Source of the DNA: Streptomyces sp. NBC_01549
GTDB taxonomy: Bacteria; Actinomycetota; Actinomycetes; Streptomycetales; Streptomycetaceae
Assembly (NCBI RefSeq): GCF_026339955.1
Contig: NZ_JAPEPW010000004.1
Coordinates: 1-64,000, forward strand
Length of the DNA stretch: 64,000 nt
Direction of reading: 5' to 3'
Part shown: one piece after another, positions 37,350-45,568 of the stretch
Numbering within the stretch: the stretch's first letter is position 1
How the letters are laid out: each line of letters starts with the position of its first letter
Program-made: the position numbers and the translations under genes
The notes under the pieces: generated by a model
The model's database searches: none
What the model was told of the DNA's origin: nothing
The model's input: the letters and a program-made list of their open reading frames with translations, nothing else

Positions 37350-37986
37350 GTGACGGCGCTCGTTGACGAGCACCCGCACCTGGGGGTCGAGTGCGTACTC
37401 CGGGAACTCTCCATCGCCTCCTCGACGTACTACCGCTGGCGTCGTGCCGAGCGCGAGCCGTGCGAACGCCGACGCCGCGACGTGGAACTCACCGAGCAGA
37501 TCAAGGAGATCCACGCCGACTCGGGCGGGATCTACGGCTCACCGCGCGTGCACACCGTGCTCAAGCGCGAGGGCGTCCACGTGGGCCGCAAACGGGTCGA
37601 GCGCCTGATGCGCGAGGCCGAGATCGCGGGCATCAGCCCACGCCGAAGCGCCTTCACACGCCGCGATCCCAAGGCCACACTCGCCCCGGACCTGGTCGAG
37701 CGGGACTTCACCGCACCCGCGCCGAACCGGCTGTGGGTCACCGACCTCACCATGATCACCACCAGCGAGGGGCCCTTGTGGCTCTCGGCAATCCGGGACG
37801 CGTTCTCCCGCCGGGTGGTCGCCTGGGAGACCTCCGCCCGCGCGGACGCCGACCTGGTCCTGACCACCCTCGAGTACGCCCTCGCGAGCCGGGAAGTCGA
37901 ACCGGGCAAGCTGATCCACCATGCGGATCACGGCTGTCAATACACATCCGTAAAGCTCACAACCCGACTGCTGCGAGCGGGAGTTG
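37350..37986 (+). pseudogene. IS3-family OrfB transposase fragment fused in frame to the GH1 remnant
   Basis: In frame with the GH1 fragment the sequence changes to an IS3 OrfB: ELSIASSTYYRWRRAERE, GIYGSPRVHTVLKREGVHVG, the rve-type core NRLWVTDLTMI (first Asp) and LIHHADHGCQYTS (second Asp). It stops matching before the catalytic Glu, and OrfA and both IS ends are missing. The open frame continues to 38738, but the tail has no transposase features and runs antisense through a MarR gene, so it is not real coding. Confidence 0.85.
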
Positions 37987-38395
37987 AAGCATTGGACGCC
38001 CCTGTGTGGTCGACCCCATGGGGGCGCCTGCTCGTGCGGGTGGCCGCCTTCGGCGAGCGCGTCAATCCCGGCGCAGGATTCGAGGATCAGGGGACTTCGG
38101 TCACCGTCGTCGCCGGCCGCGGCCCTCGGGGAGACTCCGGGACGCCTCCGCGAGACTGCGGGTGGCGTGAGGGCCACGGTCCCGCCAGCGGCCGCGCAGG
38201 GAAGCGGCCGGACAGCCGAGTGGAAACGGCCACCCCATGCCGTACGTCCGACGGCAACGACGCCGTCAGCCGCACAGCCGATCGCGCAGGCTGCGGCAAG
38301 GTCGAACTGCCAGCCGCTGACCGGAGCGAGCAGGAACAGCCGACCCGGTCCCGGAATGCGTCACCCGACGGTCCCGCATACCGGATGAGTGTCCC
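37987..38395. other. Region without a supported gene
   Basis: About 410 bp between the truncated IS3 fragment and the convergent MarR gene. The forward open frame is an extension of the fused GH1/IS3 frame without recognisable sequence. Probably scar DNA left by the rearrangement. Confidence 0.5.
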
Positions 38396-38866
38396 TCACT
38401 GGCCCGGCGCGAGCTCCGCCAGTCGCTGCCGCACCTGGTCACCGATTTCGCACAGCATTTCCAACTGCACCGGGGTGAGATGGTCGATGAGCACATTACG
38501 CACGTCGGCGACGTGGAGCGGTGCGGCCGTCTCGATCAGCTCACGACCCTGTTCAGTGATGACTGCGACAGCACCACGTTGGTCCGTCGGACAGGGTTCG
38601 CGGCTCACCAGGCCGCGCTTTTCCATACGGGTTAGGTGCTGGGACAGCCGGCTCTTCTCCCACCGCATGGCGTCGCCGAGCGCAAATGCCCTCAGTCGCC
38701 CGCCCGGCGCCTCTGACAAGTGTGCCAGCACCTGGTAATCGGCGCTTGAAAGCCCGCACTGTGTGCGCAGCTGCCGCTCGATGTACTGGGACAGGCCGGC
38801 CTGCATCACCATCAGGCCGCGCCAGGCCCGCTGCTCACGATCATCCAACCACCGAGTATCACTCAT
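38396..38866 (-). CDS. MarR-family transcriptional regulator (second)
   Basis: A 156-aa winged-helix protein. The recognition segment is LGDAMRWEKSRLSQHLTRME and the wing KRGLVSREPCPTDQRGAVAVI. It is clearly related to the regulator at 32055-32546 through the shared W-EKSRLS and KRGL blocks. Its ATG overlaps a TGAGCG...CGCTCA inverted repeat, and two GTTRA-N4-TAAAC sites lie upstream, so autorepression is likely. Divergent to it is a decayed F420-reductase-like gene, its likely former target. The gene is intact. Confidence 0.92.
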   Translation of the reverse strand: MSDTRWLDDREQRAWRGLMVMQAGLSQYIERQLRTQCGLSSADYQVLAHLSEAPGGRLRAFALGDAMRWEKSRLSQHLTRMEKRGLVSREPCPTDQRGAVAVITEQGRELIETAAPLHVADVRNVLIDHLTPVQLEMLCEIGDQVRQRLAELAPGQ

Positions 38867-38932
38867 GAGCGTAGTGTAGCGCTCAGTTGATATGTAAACT
38901 AGTTATTTCTTTCCATTCGTTAACGCATAAAC
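38866..38932. promoter_or_regulatory. Operator cluster of the second MarR gene
   Basis: Three inverted repeats: TGAGCG-N8-CGCTCA (38866-38885) overlapping the start codon, GTTGA-TATG-TAAAC (38886-38899) and GTTAA-CGCA-TAAAC (38919-38932). The last two follow the same half-site/4-bp-spacer rule as the operators of the first MarR gene. The region is AT-rich compared with its surroundings and should hold the divergent promoters. Confidence 0.7.
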
Positions 38933-39169
38933 CAATTCTTCAGGGCGTGGACTTTCCCTGTCGTCGCGTTCGACGTCGCTGCGGGCAAGTCGACCGGCGG
39001 GACTGTATACCCGCCTCCCTTCGCATCCCGGCTTCGACAGACCTCCGCCGACAACCCGGCCGAGAGCCGCTGTTGCTGCCGTCGGCCCGCCTGATCAGCC
39101 CCCCCGATCCGGCTGTGACACGGTGCACGTCGTTACGCTGCCGGACGCTTTTCAGTCAGAAGAGATTCT

Positions 39170-39520
39170 GATGGCTGCAGTGGAGGAATTCGACAACGTA
39201 TTGCCGGCCTGGAGCGAAGGTCGTCGCCGACACCACGAAGGATCACGATGTGCCCGACGCCGACGCGGTGCCCAAGGGCCGCCTCTTACGTCCTTTGCCG
39301 CCGAAGTGCTGAGCGGCGCGGAGATCGTGAAGGCGTTCAACCCACTTCCGGCCAGCACCCTCGCCGCAGAGGTCACCGTCAGCCGGGAAGGCGGGGGGCC
39401 TTCGTCCCCACTCGGGTCTCGCAGCCATCGAGCTGGGATCGATCGAGGAGGGAGACCGGCTGATCCAGGCACCGAACATGCGCGTACTCAGGAACCTCGT
39501 CGAGCAGCGGCTCATCTGAC
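39170..39520 (+). pseudogene. Decayed F420-reductase-like gene
   Basis: Scattered pieces in different frames match the reductase family. One is FAAEVLSGAEIVKAFNPLPA followed by STLAAEV; the other, in another frame, is AIELGSIEEGDRLIQAPNMR and NLVEQRLI-stop near 39520. The Rossmann N-terminus is not recognisable. The gene lies divergent to the MarR gene at 38396-38866, as the intact reductase does beside the first MarR gene. No product is expected. Confidence 0.7.
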
Positions 39521-39836
39521 CGCCTCGGGAGATCGGCCCGCCTCCCACCGCCGCCTCCCACCAGGAGGAAGCGAAGCGCCAGGCTGACCAGGTCTCACCG
39601 CAGTGGCCGTCGATGCAGCCGAGACACCGCGCGCACTGCGCGCGGCCGCCGCGCAGGAGAAGCGGCACAAGCATCTGTTCCGGGAATCGCAGCGGCACAT
39701 CGGGCGAGACTGTGCAGAGCCGCCGAACCTGCCGAAGGCCACCCCGTCGGTCAGGAGGCTGAGGGCGGTGCCACCACTTCCCACCGGGACCTCCCTCGAC
39801 CCGGGTGCTGAACCTCTCGGAGAAGACCGGGTCGCA

Positions 39837-39987
39837 TCAGGCTTGCGCCAGGGCGCGGGCCAGGATCTGGTAGTGGGCAGGGAGTTGGAGCAGGCGCGCG
39901 GCCTGAGGCCACGTTTCGTCGATCCGGGCGCGGCAGATGTCGGCGGTGTGGACGTGGAGGGGTTCGGCCAGGAGCTCCTCGCGGAGG
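39837..39987 (-). pseudogene. C-terminal fragment of an unidentified protein
   Basis: Frame ending at 39837 reads LREELLAEPLHVHTADICRA, then RIDETWPQAARLLQLPAHYQ and ILARALAQA-stop. The composition is protein-like but I do not recognise the family. Its upstream part is cut off by the ISAs1-derived element and the ISAzo13 element inserted at that element's tip. Other frames across 39521-39836 show nothing supportable. Confidence 0.5.
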
Positions 39988-39990
39988 CAG

Positions 39991-41737
39991 GGAGCTGCCG
40001 ATCAATAACTCCTCGATCTTGGTGAGGATTACGGGAGCGTGAGGCTGTGCCCGGCGATCGCGGCGAGCTGTTGTGCCGTGATCACGGTGAGGGCGCCGGC
40101 CGGGACCGTGTACCCGAGTGCAGTGAGCACGGGGGTGACCTCCTGGAGGGTCGCGCCGATTCTGCTCTTGGCCAGACTGGTCGCCTCGGCGAGAACGGCG
40201 TTCGTCATGGACCAGCGCTTCTTGAGGAGGAAGACGACAAGCTGGTCGGAGACGGAGAGCCGTCTGCTGCCGGCGCCAGGGCCGCCGTCGGGGCGTTTCC
40301 CGGGCAGGAAGATCGGCGGGTGCTCACTCCACCAGGCTTGGTAGCGGACGGCGAGATCGTCGAGGGCGGCGGGCTCGAGTCCGGTGAGGCTGGGGTGCCG
40401 CAGCCAGGCAGGCAGCTTGTCCCCAGTGGGGAAGCGCCCGAACTCGGCACTGGGCGGGGGTGGTTCAGGGGCGAGCGGTTCGGGGCGCACCGTGTAGTTC
40501 CACGTGCCGTGCCACTCGTGCGGCGTGACGGGCAGACGCTCCATGACGGTGTCGGGGACGGTGACACCAGTGGGGTAAGCGCCGGGGTCGAGCTCGGCGT
40601 GGACGGACAGTCCGCTGTGTGTCGTGGTCGCTCCGATGGTACTGACGACGACTTCGTGGCTGGTCAGGGGCCTGCCACGCCAGTTGATGCTGATCTGTGA
40701 GAACAGTCGGTGCTCTATTTTGTTCCACTTCGATGTTCCCGGCGGAAAGTGACAGACAGTCACATCAAGGCCCGACTCATAGGCGAAATCGGCGAGTTCC
40801 TTCTTCCAGGCACGCACACGGTAGCCGTTGGAACCTCCGGCGTCGGCGGTGACCAGCAGACGGGAAGCGTGCGGGTAGCGGCGGCACCCTTCACCGTTCC
40901 ACCAGCGGCGCAAAGTGGCCACCGCGAAGGCGGAGGTGTCCCCGTCACAGCCCACCGATACCCAGCCCGCGTCCGCGCCGATGTCGTAGATCCCGTACGG
41001 CACCGCTTTCTGGGCCCCTTTCTCAGGGAAGTCGTGCGCGCGGACCTGCACCGGCTGCCCGGCGCGATGCCACTCGCGTCCGGTGACCGCGTAGTTGCCC
41101 AGCGTCTCCTTCTTCTTGGCATCCACGCTGATGACCGGCTGCCCGTCGGCGAGGTACGCCGTGACCTGATCGTTGATGTAGCGGAACTGGGCGTCCCGGT
41201 CCGGATGCCGGGCCCCCTCGGTGGTCCTCGAGGTGCCCTGCAGGGAGAAGCCCTCCGCCTTCAACAGTGCGGCCACCGTGTCCGGACCGACCCGATGCCC
41301 CTGACGTGTCAGCTCGGCCGCCAGATTCCGGGTGGACTTCACCGTCCACAGCAGCGGAGATTCCGGGTCGCCTCGCTGGTCCGGCTCGACCAGCGCCAGC
41401 AACGCGGGCACCAGCTCCGGATCCACCTCCCGCAAGGACTTCCGACCCGCGCCCGGTGCCCGGACCCGACCCGCGGGCTCCTCCGCATGCTCCAGCTCCC
41501 GCTTCCCGCGCGACACCGTGGACTCCGCCACCCCGGCCGCCCCGGCCACCATGCGGATCCCGCCATGGCCCAGGACACGGGCCGCGGCGCCCAACGTCAG
41601 GCGCTGCTGCCGCTCATCCAGATGCGGCAGCAACAGCCCGAACACATCCACCAGTTCAGCCATCGTCCCCTCCGACACATCGGCATCCTACGACCCAACA
41701 GCCCATAGAAACCGACGAGTTATTAATCGGCAGCTCC
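39991..41737 (-). mobile_element. ISAzo13-family insertion sequence (about 1747 bp)
   Basis: Terminal inverted repeats begin GGAGCTGCCGATYAATAACTC and are flanked by a 3-bp direct repeat CAG (39988-39990 and 41738-41740). One transposase gene fills the element. The right-hand CAG is also the first three bases of an ISAs1-type end, so the element inserted at the very tip of another IS. Confidence 0.85.
40029..41678 (-). CDS. ISAzo13-family transposase
   Basis: A 549-aa DDE transposase. The N-terminal helix-turn-helix region (GAAGVAESTVSRGKREL) is followed by a second DNA-binding block (LLWTVKSTRNLAAELTRQGH). The catalytic motifs are VISVDAKKKE (Asp), LLVTADAGGSNG (Asp) and HFPPGTSKWNKIEHR (Glu), the hallmark of the family. 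A ~130-residue C-terminal extension after GTWNYTVRP carries a further helix-turn-helix-like segment (WSMTNAVLAEATSLAKSRIG). Intact and probably active. Confidence 0.93.
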   Translation of the reverse strand: MSEGTMAELVDVFGLLLPHLDERQQRLTLGAAARVLGHGGIRMVAGAAGVAESTVSRGKRELEHAEEPAGRVRAPGAGRKSLREVDPELVPALLALVEPDQRGDPESPLLWTVKSTRNLAAELTRQGHRVGPDTVAALLKAEGFSLQGTSRTTEGARHPDRDAQFRYINDQVTAYLADGQPVISVDAKKKETLGNYAVTGREWHRAGQPVQVRAHDFPEKGAQKAVPYGIYDIGADAGWVSVGCDGDTSAFAVATLRRWWNGEGCRRYPHASRLLVTADAGGSNGYRVRAWKKELADFAYESGLDVTVCHFPPGTSKWNKIEHRLFSQISINWRGRPLTSHEVVVSTIGATTTHSGLSVHAELDPGAYPTGVTVPDTVMERLPVTPHEWHGTWNYTVRPEPLAPEPPPPSAEFGRFPTGDKLPAWLRHPSLTGLEPAALDDLAVRYQAWWSEHPPIFLPGKRPDGGPGAGSRRLSVSDQLVVFLLKKRWSMTNAVLAEATSLAKSRIGATLQEVTPVLTALGYTVPAGALTVITAQQLAAIAGHSLTLP

Positions 41738-42312
41738 CAGGGTCATTGCGTGATCGGGATCTGTCCGGGTTCGTCACGTGAGGCCATGGGTTTGTAGGGG
41801 GCGGAGGTAGTCGCGGCCGGTGTGGCGGAGGGCGGCCGCGATGTTGGTCTGGCCGTCCTGGCGGAAGACGCTGATGGCGAGGTTGCGCAGGGAAGCCATG
41901 GCACGGGGCAGGGTGGCGGTGCGGACCTTGGAGTCGTCCTCGCGGAACGTGCGGTCCCGGACGTGGTGCAGGAGGTTCTCGATGCCCCAGTGACCTCTGA
42001 TCCAGGTGGCGAGGTCAGCGCAGGTGGCGTCGAAGACGCTCAGGCTGGTGATCAGATAGACGCGCTCGATGGTCTGTTTCCCGGTGCTCAAGTCATCAGT
42101 CGTGGAGCCCAGTTGCTCCAGCACGGAAGGGATGGGCGATGATGTTCGGGCAGGCACGGTCTCGCTCGGTTCTCATGGGTCTCGACAACCACATGATCAC
42201 CAGCACCGTGCCTGCTCTGCTCTCCGGGATCCATTGCCCCTACAACGGACATGACGCCGTGTCACTCATGAGACCGGCGAACCGGACCAATCCCAATCAC
42301 GCAGTGCCCCTG
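41738..42312 (-). mobile_element. Internally deleted ISAs1-family element (MITE-like, about 575 bp)
   Basis: The left end CAGGGTCATTGCGTGATCGG (from 41738) and the right end (reverse complement from 42312, CAGGGGCACTGCGTGATTGG) form a TIR pair with few mismatches, typical of ISAs1. The interior retains only the first ~22 and last ~100 codons of the transposase. Full ISAs1 elements are roughly twice as long, so this is an internal-deletion derivative that keeps both ends. No flanking duplication is evident. Confidence 0.75.
41774..42157 (-). pseudogene. ISAs1-family transposase with large in-frame internal deletion
   Basis: A 127-codon frame. The N-terminal MPARTSSPIPSVLEQLGS joins directly to the C-terminal block TIERVYLITSLSVFDATCAD, then IRGHWGIENLLHHVRDRTF and LRNLAISVFRQDGQ. 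The DDE core between them (~250 residues) is missing, so it is catalytically dead. The product might still bind the element ends; that is speculation. Confidence 0.85.
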
Positions 42313-42424
42313 GACTGGACGACGGCTCTCAGCAGCCTCGGCCTTGGCTGACAGCCTCGGTGTCAGCTTGGCCGGTCAGATAATGGCGCATCCGAGTAAT
42401 CCCAATTTCGCCGGTATCTGATAA

Positions 42425-42778
42425 ATTTCCATCATTTCTCAAAATTCGGCAAGCCGCGATCTTGTAGCCTTAGTTCTTGAATGGGCTAGAGAGTGGGGAG
42501 AAGGAAACCCCAGGGATATTCGATGGGTATACGCGACGCGGGACGAAGCTATGCGACTGCTTCACGGCAGCGTTGGTTCAACCGATGAATCCACTTATCT
42601 GGTCACCCTTCGGGGTGATTTCAGCTTGGTGCGCGATTCCGGGAAGTCGGTGCACGGGGTGTGGGCGGCGCTTATGGTAGATCCAACTCTGATGCAGGTT
42701 CGCACTTACACGGTTCGCCCGTTGGACTCCATCCCCGACATGGACCTCTCCGCATTGGGTGAAGTGAACACGACCTGA
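42425..42778 (+). CDS. Hypothetical protein, apparently 5'-truncated
   Basis: The open frame from 42425 reads coding-like from AREWGEGNPRDIRWVYATRD through TYLVTLRGDFSLVRDSGKSV to DMDLSALGEVNTT-stop. The first ATG is at 42551 (75 aa), but clear coding character extends at least 65 bp upstream of it without any standard start codon. The real 5' end has therefore been lost or lies in another frame. The pattern (short beta-rich domain with Leu-Arg-Gly-Asp-Phe) resembles small Streptomyces lipoprotein-like hypotheticals, but I cannot name it. The upstream neighbour is the ISAs1-derived element. Confidence 0.5.
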   Translation: MSIISQNSASRDLVALVLEWAREWGEGNPRDIRWVYATRDEAMRLLHGSVGSTDESTYLVTLRGDFSLVRDSGKSVHGVWAALMVDPTLMQVRTYTVRPLDSIPDMDLSALGEVNTT

Positions 42779-42833
42779 CAGTGCCTGTTCTCGAGCGAGT
42801 CGGAGTTCGTCAGTCGCGGCGGTAAACTTTGCT

Positions 42834-44352
42834 GGGTCTTCGAATTTAGTGGGGGTGTGCCTCCCGTCGGCTTCGCCGGGTGGTTGCGCAGCGTGAGCGG
42901 AGGCGTTGGTTCGCTCGGTTGCGGAAGCCGAAGGCGTTACGCGCTTCGAGCTTGATGAGGCGGTTGTTGCCCTCCGAGGCGGCGTTGGTGATCCCGGTGG
43001 TCAGGTAGGTCTCGATGCCGTCCCACCACTGCTCGATGGTCTCGGCGAGGGTGACGAGTTCGGGCAGGTGAGCGTGGTCGGCGACGTGGGCGAAGAAGCG
43101 GTGGCGGGCGGTGGAGATCGCGGAGTGGTCGGGGGTGACGTGCCTGCGGGTGACGGTCAGGCCCAGGAGGTCGCGCAGGAGTTCCTTGCCCTGCCAGGCC
43201 GCATAGATCTGTCGGCCGTAGGTCCCCATGTACTCCAACTCGGTCTTGAGGAGCTCGCGTTGTTCGTCGGTGAGGTCTTCCTTGTTGCGGCGCAGGAGCT
43301 TGCGGACGCTGTAGATGCTGTCGCCCTTGCGGGCCCGGCGGCCGTGCTGTTTCCAGGTGAGGCGTCGGCGCAGGTCGGCGAGGTGGCGCTGGGCGAGTTG
43401 CACGATGTGGAAGCAGTCCACGACCACCGCCGCGTGCGGCAGGGCACGGTGGACGGCGGCGCGGAAGGTGGAGCACAGGTCGATGGCGACGTAGCGGACC
43501 TGCTCGCGCCAGGCGGCGGGCCGGGCCGTCAGCCAGTCGGCGACGGAGGCGGAGTTGCGGCCCTCGACCTGGCCGAACAGGCCGCGCCCGCCGATCGCGT
43601 CGACGAAGCCGATGTGCCAGGCGTCCGCGACCAGCTCCCACTTCTCCGTGTCCGGGTTCTGCTCCCACACCGGCTTACCCCGCCGGGTCTCGTCGATCCC
43701 GATCGCCTCGGTCACCGGCGGCTCCTCGGGCAGGACCTTCGCGGCGTAGTCCTCGAAGCAGTGCTGCACGATCGGCCAGGACAGGCCCAGATCCCGGCCG
43801 GCCTGCACCACCGATCGCCCGCCGTCACACACCGCGGCCCCGGCCGCCCGCCGAAGCGCCCCGGTCGTACGCATCCGCGCGGGTACCTGGCCTATGGACT
43901 CGGTGAACGAGCGGCGGTCGCAGTCGAGTTCGGTGCAGTGCCAGCGTGCCTTGCGCCACCGGATACTCACCGGGCGCCCGCCGCAGGACAGGTGTCTGGG
44001 GGCGGTGGTGCGGTAGTCCTTCAGCCGGGTGGAGAAAACCCCGCACGAGGGGCAGGCCCTCGCGGACTCCTCGTTCGTCACGACGTATACCGTCGATCCG
44101 CCTGCCTTGTCGTCCTTGACCTGCGTCACACTCACCCCCTCCAGCCCAAGCAGTCGCGTCGCAGCCTCGTTGGTCCCGGTATCGTCGATGCTCAAGCCCG
44201 TGGGTTCTTCATGATCGGTTGCCTAGACAACAACCATGATCACGAAGACCCGCGGGCTCCTTGCGTCCAGGCCACCCACACCCCAGGCCCATCACGCTCG
44301 GTGACTGAACGTCAGGCCGTCACCGCCGCACCCCCACTAAATTCGAAGACCC
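42834..44352 (-). mobile_element. ISL3-family insertion sequence, copy 2 (1519 bp)
   Basis: Same length and 24-bp inverted repeats as copy 1, in opposite orientation. It is flanked by a perfect 8-bp duplication ACTTTGCT (42826-42833 and 44353-44360). The encoded transposase is identical to that of copy 1. Because each copy has its own duplication, the two arose by separate insertions rather than as ends of one composite transposon. Confidence 0.95.
42846..44195 (-). CDS. ISL3-family transposase, copy 2
   Basis: 449 aa, identical over its full length to the product of 208-1557, with the same zinc-binding N-terminus and ISL3 catalytic core. Intact, so probably active. The identity of the two copies implies recent movement and gives a ~41-kb inverted pair in this window, a substrate for inversion by homologous recombination. 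Confidence 0.95.
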   Translation of the reverse strand: MSIDDTGTNEAATRLLGLEGVSVTQVKDDKAGGSTVYVVTNEESARACPSCGVFSTRLKDYRTTAPRHLSCGGRPVSIRWRKARWHCTELDCDRRSFTESIGQVPARMRTTGALRRAAGAAVCDGGRSVVQAGRDLGLSWPIVQHCFEDYAAKVLPEEPPVTEAIGIDETRRGKPVWEQNPDTEKWELVADAWHIGFVDAIGGRGLFGQVEGRNSASVADWLTARPAAWREQVRYVAIDLCSTFRAAVHRALPHAAVVVDCFHIVQLAQRHLADLRRRLTWKQHGRRARKGDSIYSVRKLLRRNKEDLTDEQRELLKTELEYMGTYGRQIYAAWQGKELLRDLLGLTVTRRHVTPDHSAISTARHRFFAHVADHAHLPELVTLAETIEQWWDGIETYLTTGITNAASEGNNRLIKLEARNAFGFRNRANQRLRSRCATTRRSRREAHPH

Positions 44353-44499
44353 ACTTTGCTCGCTGTGCAGCTTAGGAGTTAGTCCCCTGCTAGTCGCCGT
44401 CGGCGATCGCAGCCGTGTCGCTGACGGCGGCCATGTTTGCGGAGCTCCACAGCAACCCTAGCCAGAGATGGTTGCTTGGGGCCGCAGTATCGGCCTGCT

Positions 44500-44860
44500 T
44501 TACGGGCAGATGGCGATCACCCCAACGGCTACGACAGCCGGTGGGTCGTACTGCTCAGGAATGCTGCCCGTGTTTCCCGGACTGATGCAGATTTTGTGGC
44601 CTTTCCGGTCTATGTTGTCGTAGAGCCACACCCGTCGATTGCAGTTTATGTCATTCATGAACCTGATCGGCCAGGTCGGCCACGTCCAGTCATGAGGGTT
44701 GTCGCACGGAAAATACCCGTTGATGTAGTATCCGGCAGCGTCTGAGAATGAGACTGCAGTGTTGCTGGAGTCTGATTCCGTTGCCCCGGCAGGTGACACC
44801 GAAAACACCGCTGCCGCCCATTTCTGCTAGGGCTACGAATAACACGCGTAATCGTTGCAC
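44500..44860 (-). pseudogene. Small secreted protein (I36-inhibitor-like) with one-base frameshift
   Basis: A GTG at 44860 with GGAGGG five bases upstream begins a signal-peptide-like segment (QRLRVLFVALAE). The frame breaks near 44818, where one G too many occurs in ATGGGCGG. The next frame continues AAAVFSVSPAGATES, DAAGYYINGYFPCDNPHDWT and INCNRRVWLYDNIDRKGHKI to the stop at 44500. The two Cys residues and the RVWLYDN...GHKICI pattern resemble the peptidase inhibitor I36-like secreted proteins of Streptomyces. As written, no complete signal peptide is attached to the mature domain, so it is probably inactive. Confidence 0.6.
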
Positions 44861-45112
44861 ATTCCCTCCTGGGTTTTCGTTGTGTTGCGCCATAATGTGT
44901 GGCCATGACAAGAACTAAGCGAGGTATCGAGCATTCTGCAAATAAAGGGAACCCATTCTCCAGGTCTATTTTTTAATGAATTTCTGGATTGTCAAGGAGT
45001 CTTTGAGCCCTCTACTCGATCAGGGTTGGGTCCCCTTCGAGTCAGGAACTCAGCCCCCTCGGGCTCAGCTGATGGGAACCGTAGTGGCCGCGCCACGTAT
45101 GACGGCGGCGCA
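44861..45112. other. Intergenic region without a supported gene
   Basis: About 250 bp, less GC-rich than average in its left part. It contains only the promoter region of the secreted-protein gene and the downstream flank of the ATPase remnant. Nothing else could be supported. Confidence 0.4.
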
Positions 45113-45513
45113 TCACTGCCCTGTGCGAATATCCGCCTGCCGTTCGGTGACGGGGGCGCGCCACTGTCGGCGGGTGACGGGTTCGCCGTCGATCCACCAC
45201 GCGGCCGACGCCACCTCGAGGGGAAGGCCCGCCATGAAGTGCACGATGCCGGCGTAGTAGGCGTAGTCACCGCCCCGGGTGGCCGCGTGCAGCCGGGGGA
45301 TCGAGGCGTCGACCTGGTCGTGGTCGGCGCGGACGGCGTGGCGGAACGCGAGGGCGAGGTCCAAGGTGAGTTCGGCGTATGTCAGGCCCGCCGTGCGGAT
45401 GTCGGCGCGCAGGACCTGGGCGCGGTCGTCGATGTCCGCGTCGTCGCGCCTGGCATCCCGTAGGAGGGCGGCAACCCGGGTGATTACGACGGTGGCGCGC
45501 AGGGCCGGGCAGT
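45113..45513 (-). pseudogene. C-terminal remnant of an ATPase/TPR protein (first copy)
   Basis: The frame ending at 45113 encodes ALRATVVITRVAALLRDARR, then LTYAELTLDLALAFRHAVRA, DYAYYAGIVHFMAGLPLEVA and WWIDGEPVTRRQWRAPVTER. This is clearly related to the last ~130 residues of the larger remnant at 46254-47805. Only the C-terminus is left. The frame continues upstream to 45802, but that part is antisense to the antitoxin gene. A toxin-antitoxin pair lies between this remnant and its relative. Confidence 0.7.
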
Positions 45514-45543
45514 GCCGTCGGCTCGAGGGCACTGCCCCGGTGG

Positions 45544-45560
45544 TTCTACCGGCGGTAGAA
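45544..45560. promoter_or_regulatory. Perfect palindrome upstream of the antitoxin gene
   Basis: TTCTACCG-G-CGGTAGAA, a perfect 17-bp palindrome 8 bp before the antitoxin ATG. This is the expected position and size of an operator bound by the antitoxin or toxin-antitoxin complex for autorepression. Confidence 0.8.
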
Positions 45561-45568
45561 TCGCCGGC

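Noticed and set aside
39603..40025. 140-codon plus-strand frame left of ISAzo13
   Set aside because: Crosses into the IS end and is antisense to a more protein-like minus-strand fragment.
51..44352. The two ISL3 copies as ends of a 44-kb composite transposon
   Set aside because: Each copy has its own perfect 8-bp duplication of different sequence, which indicates two independent insertions.
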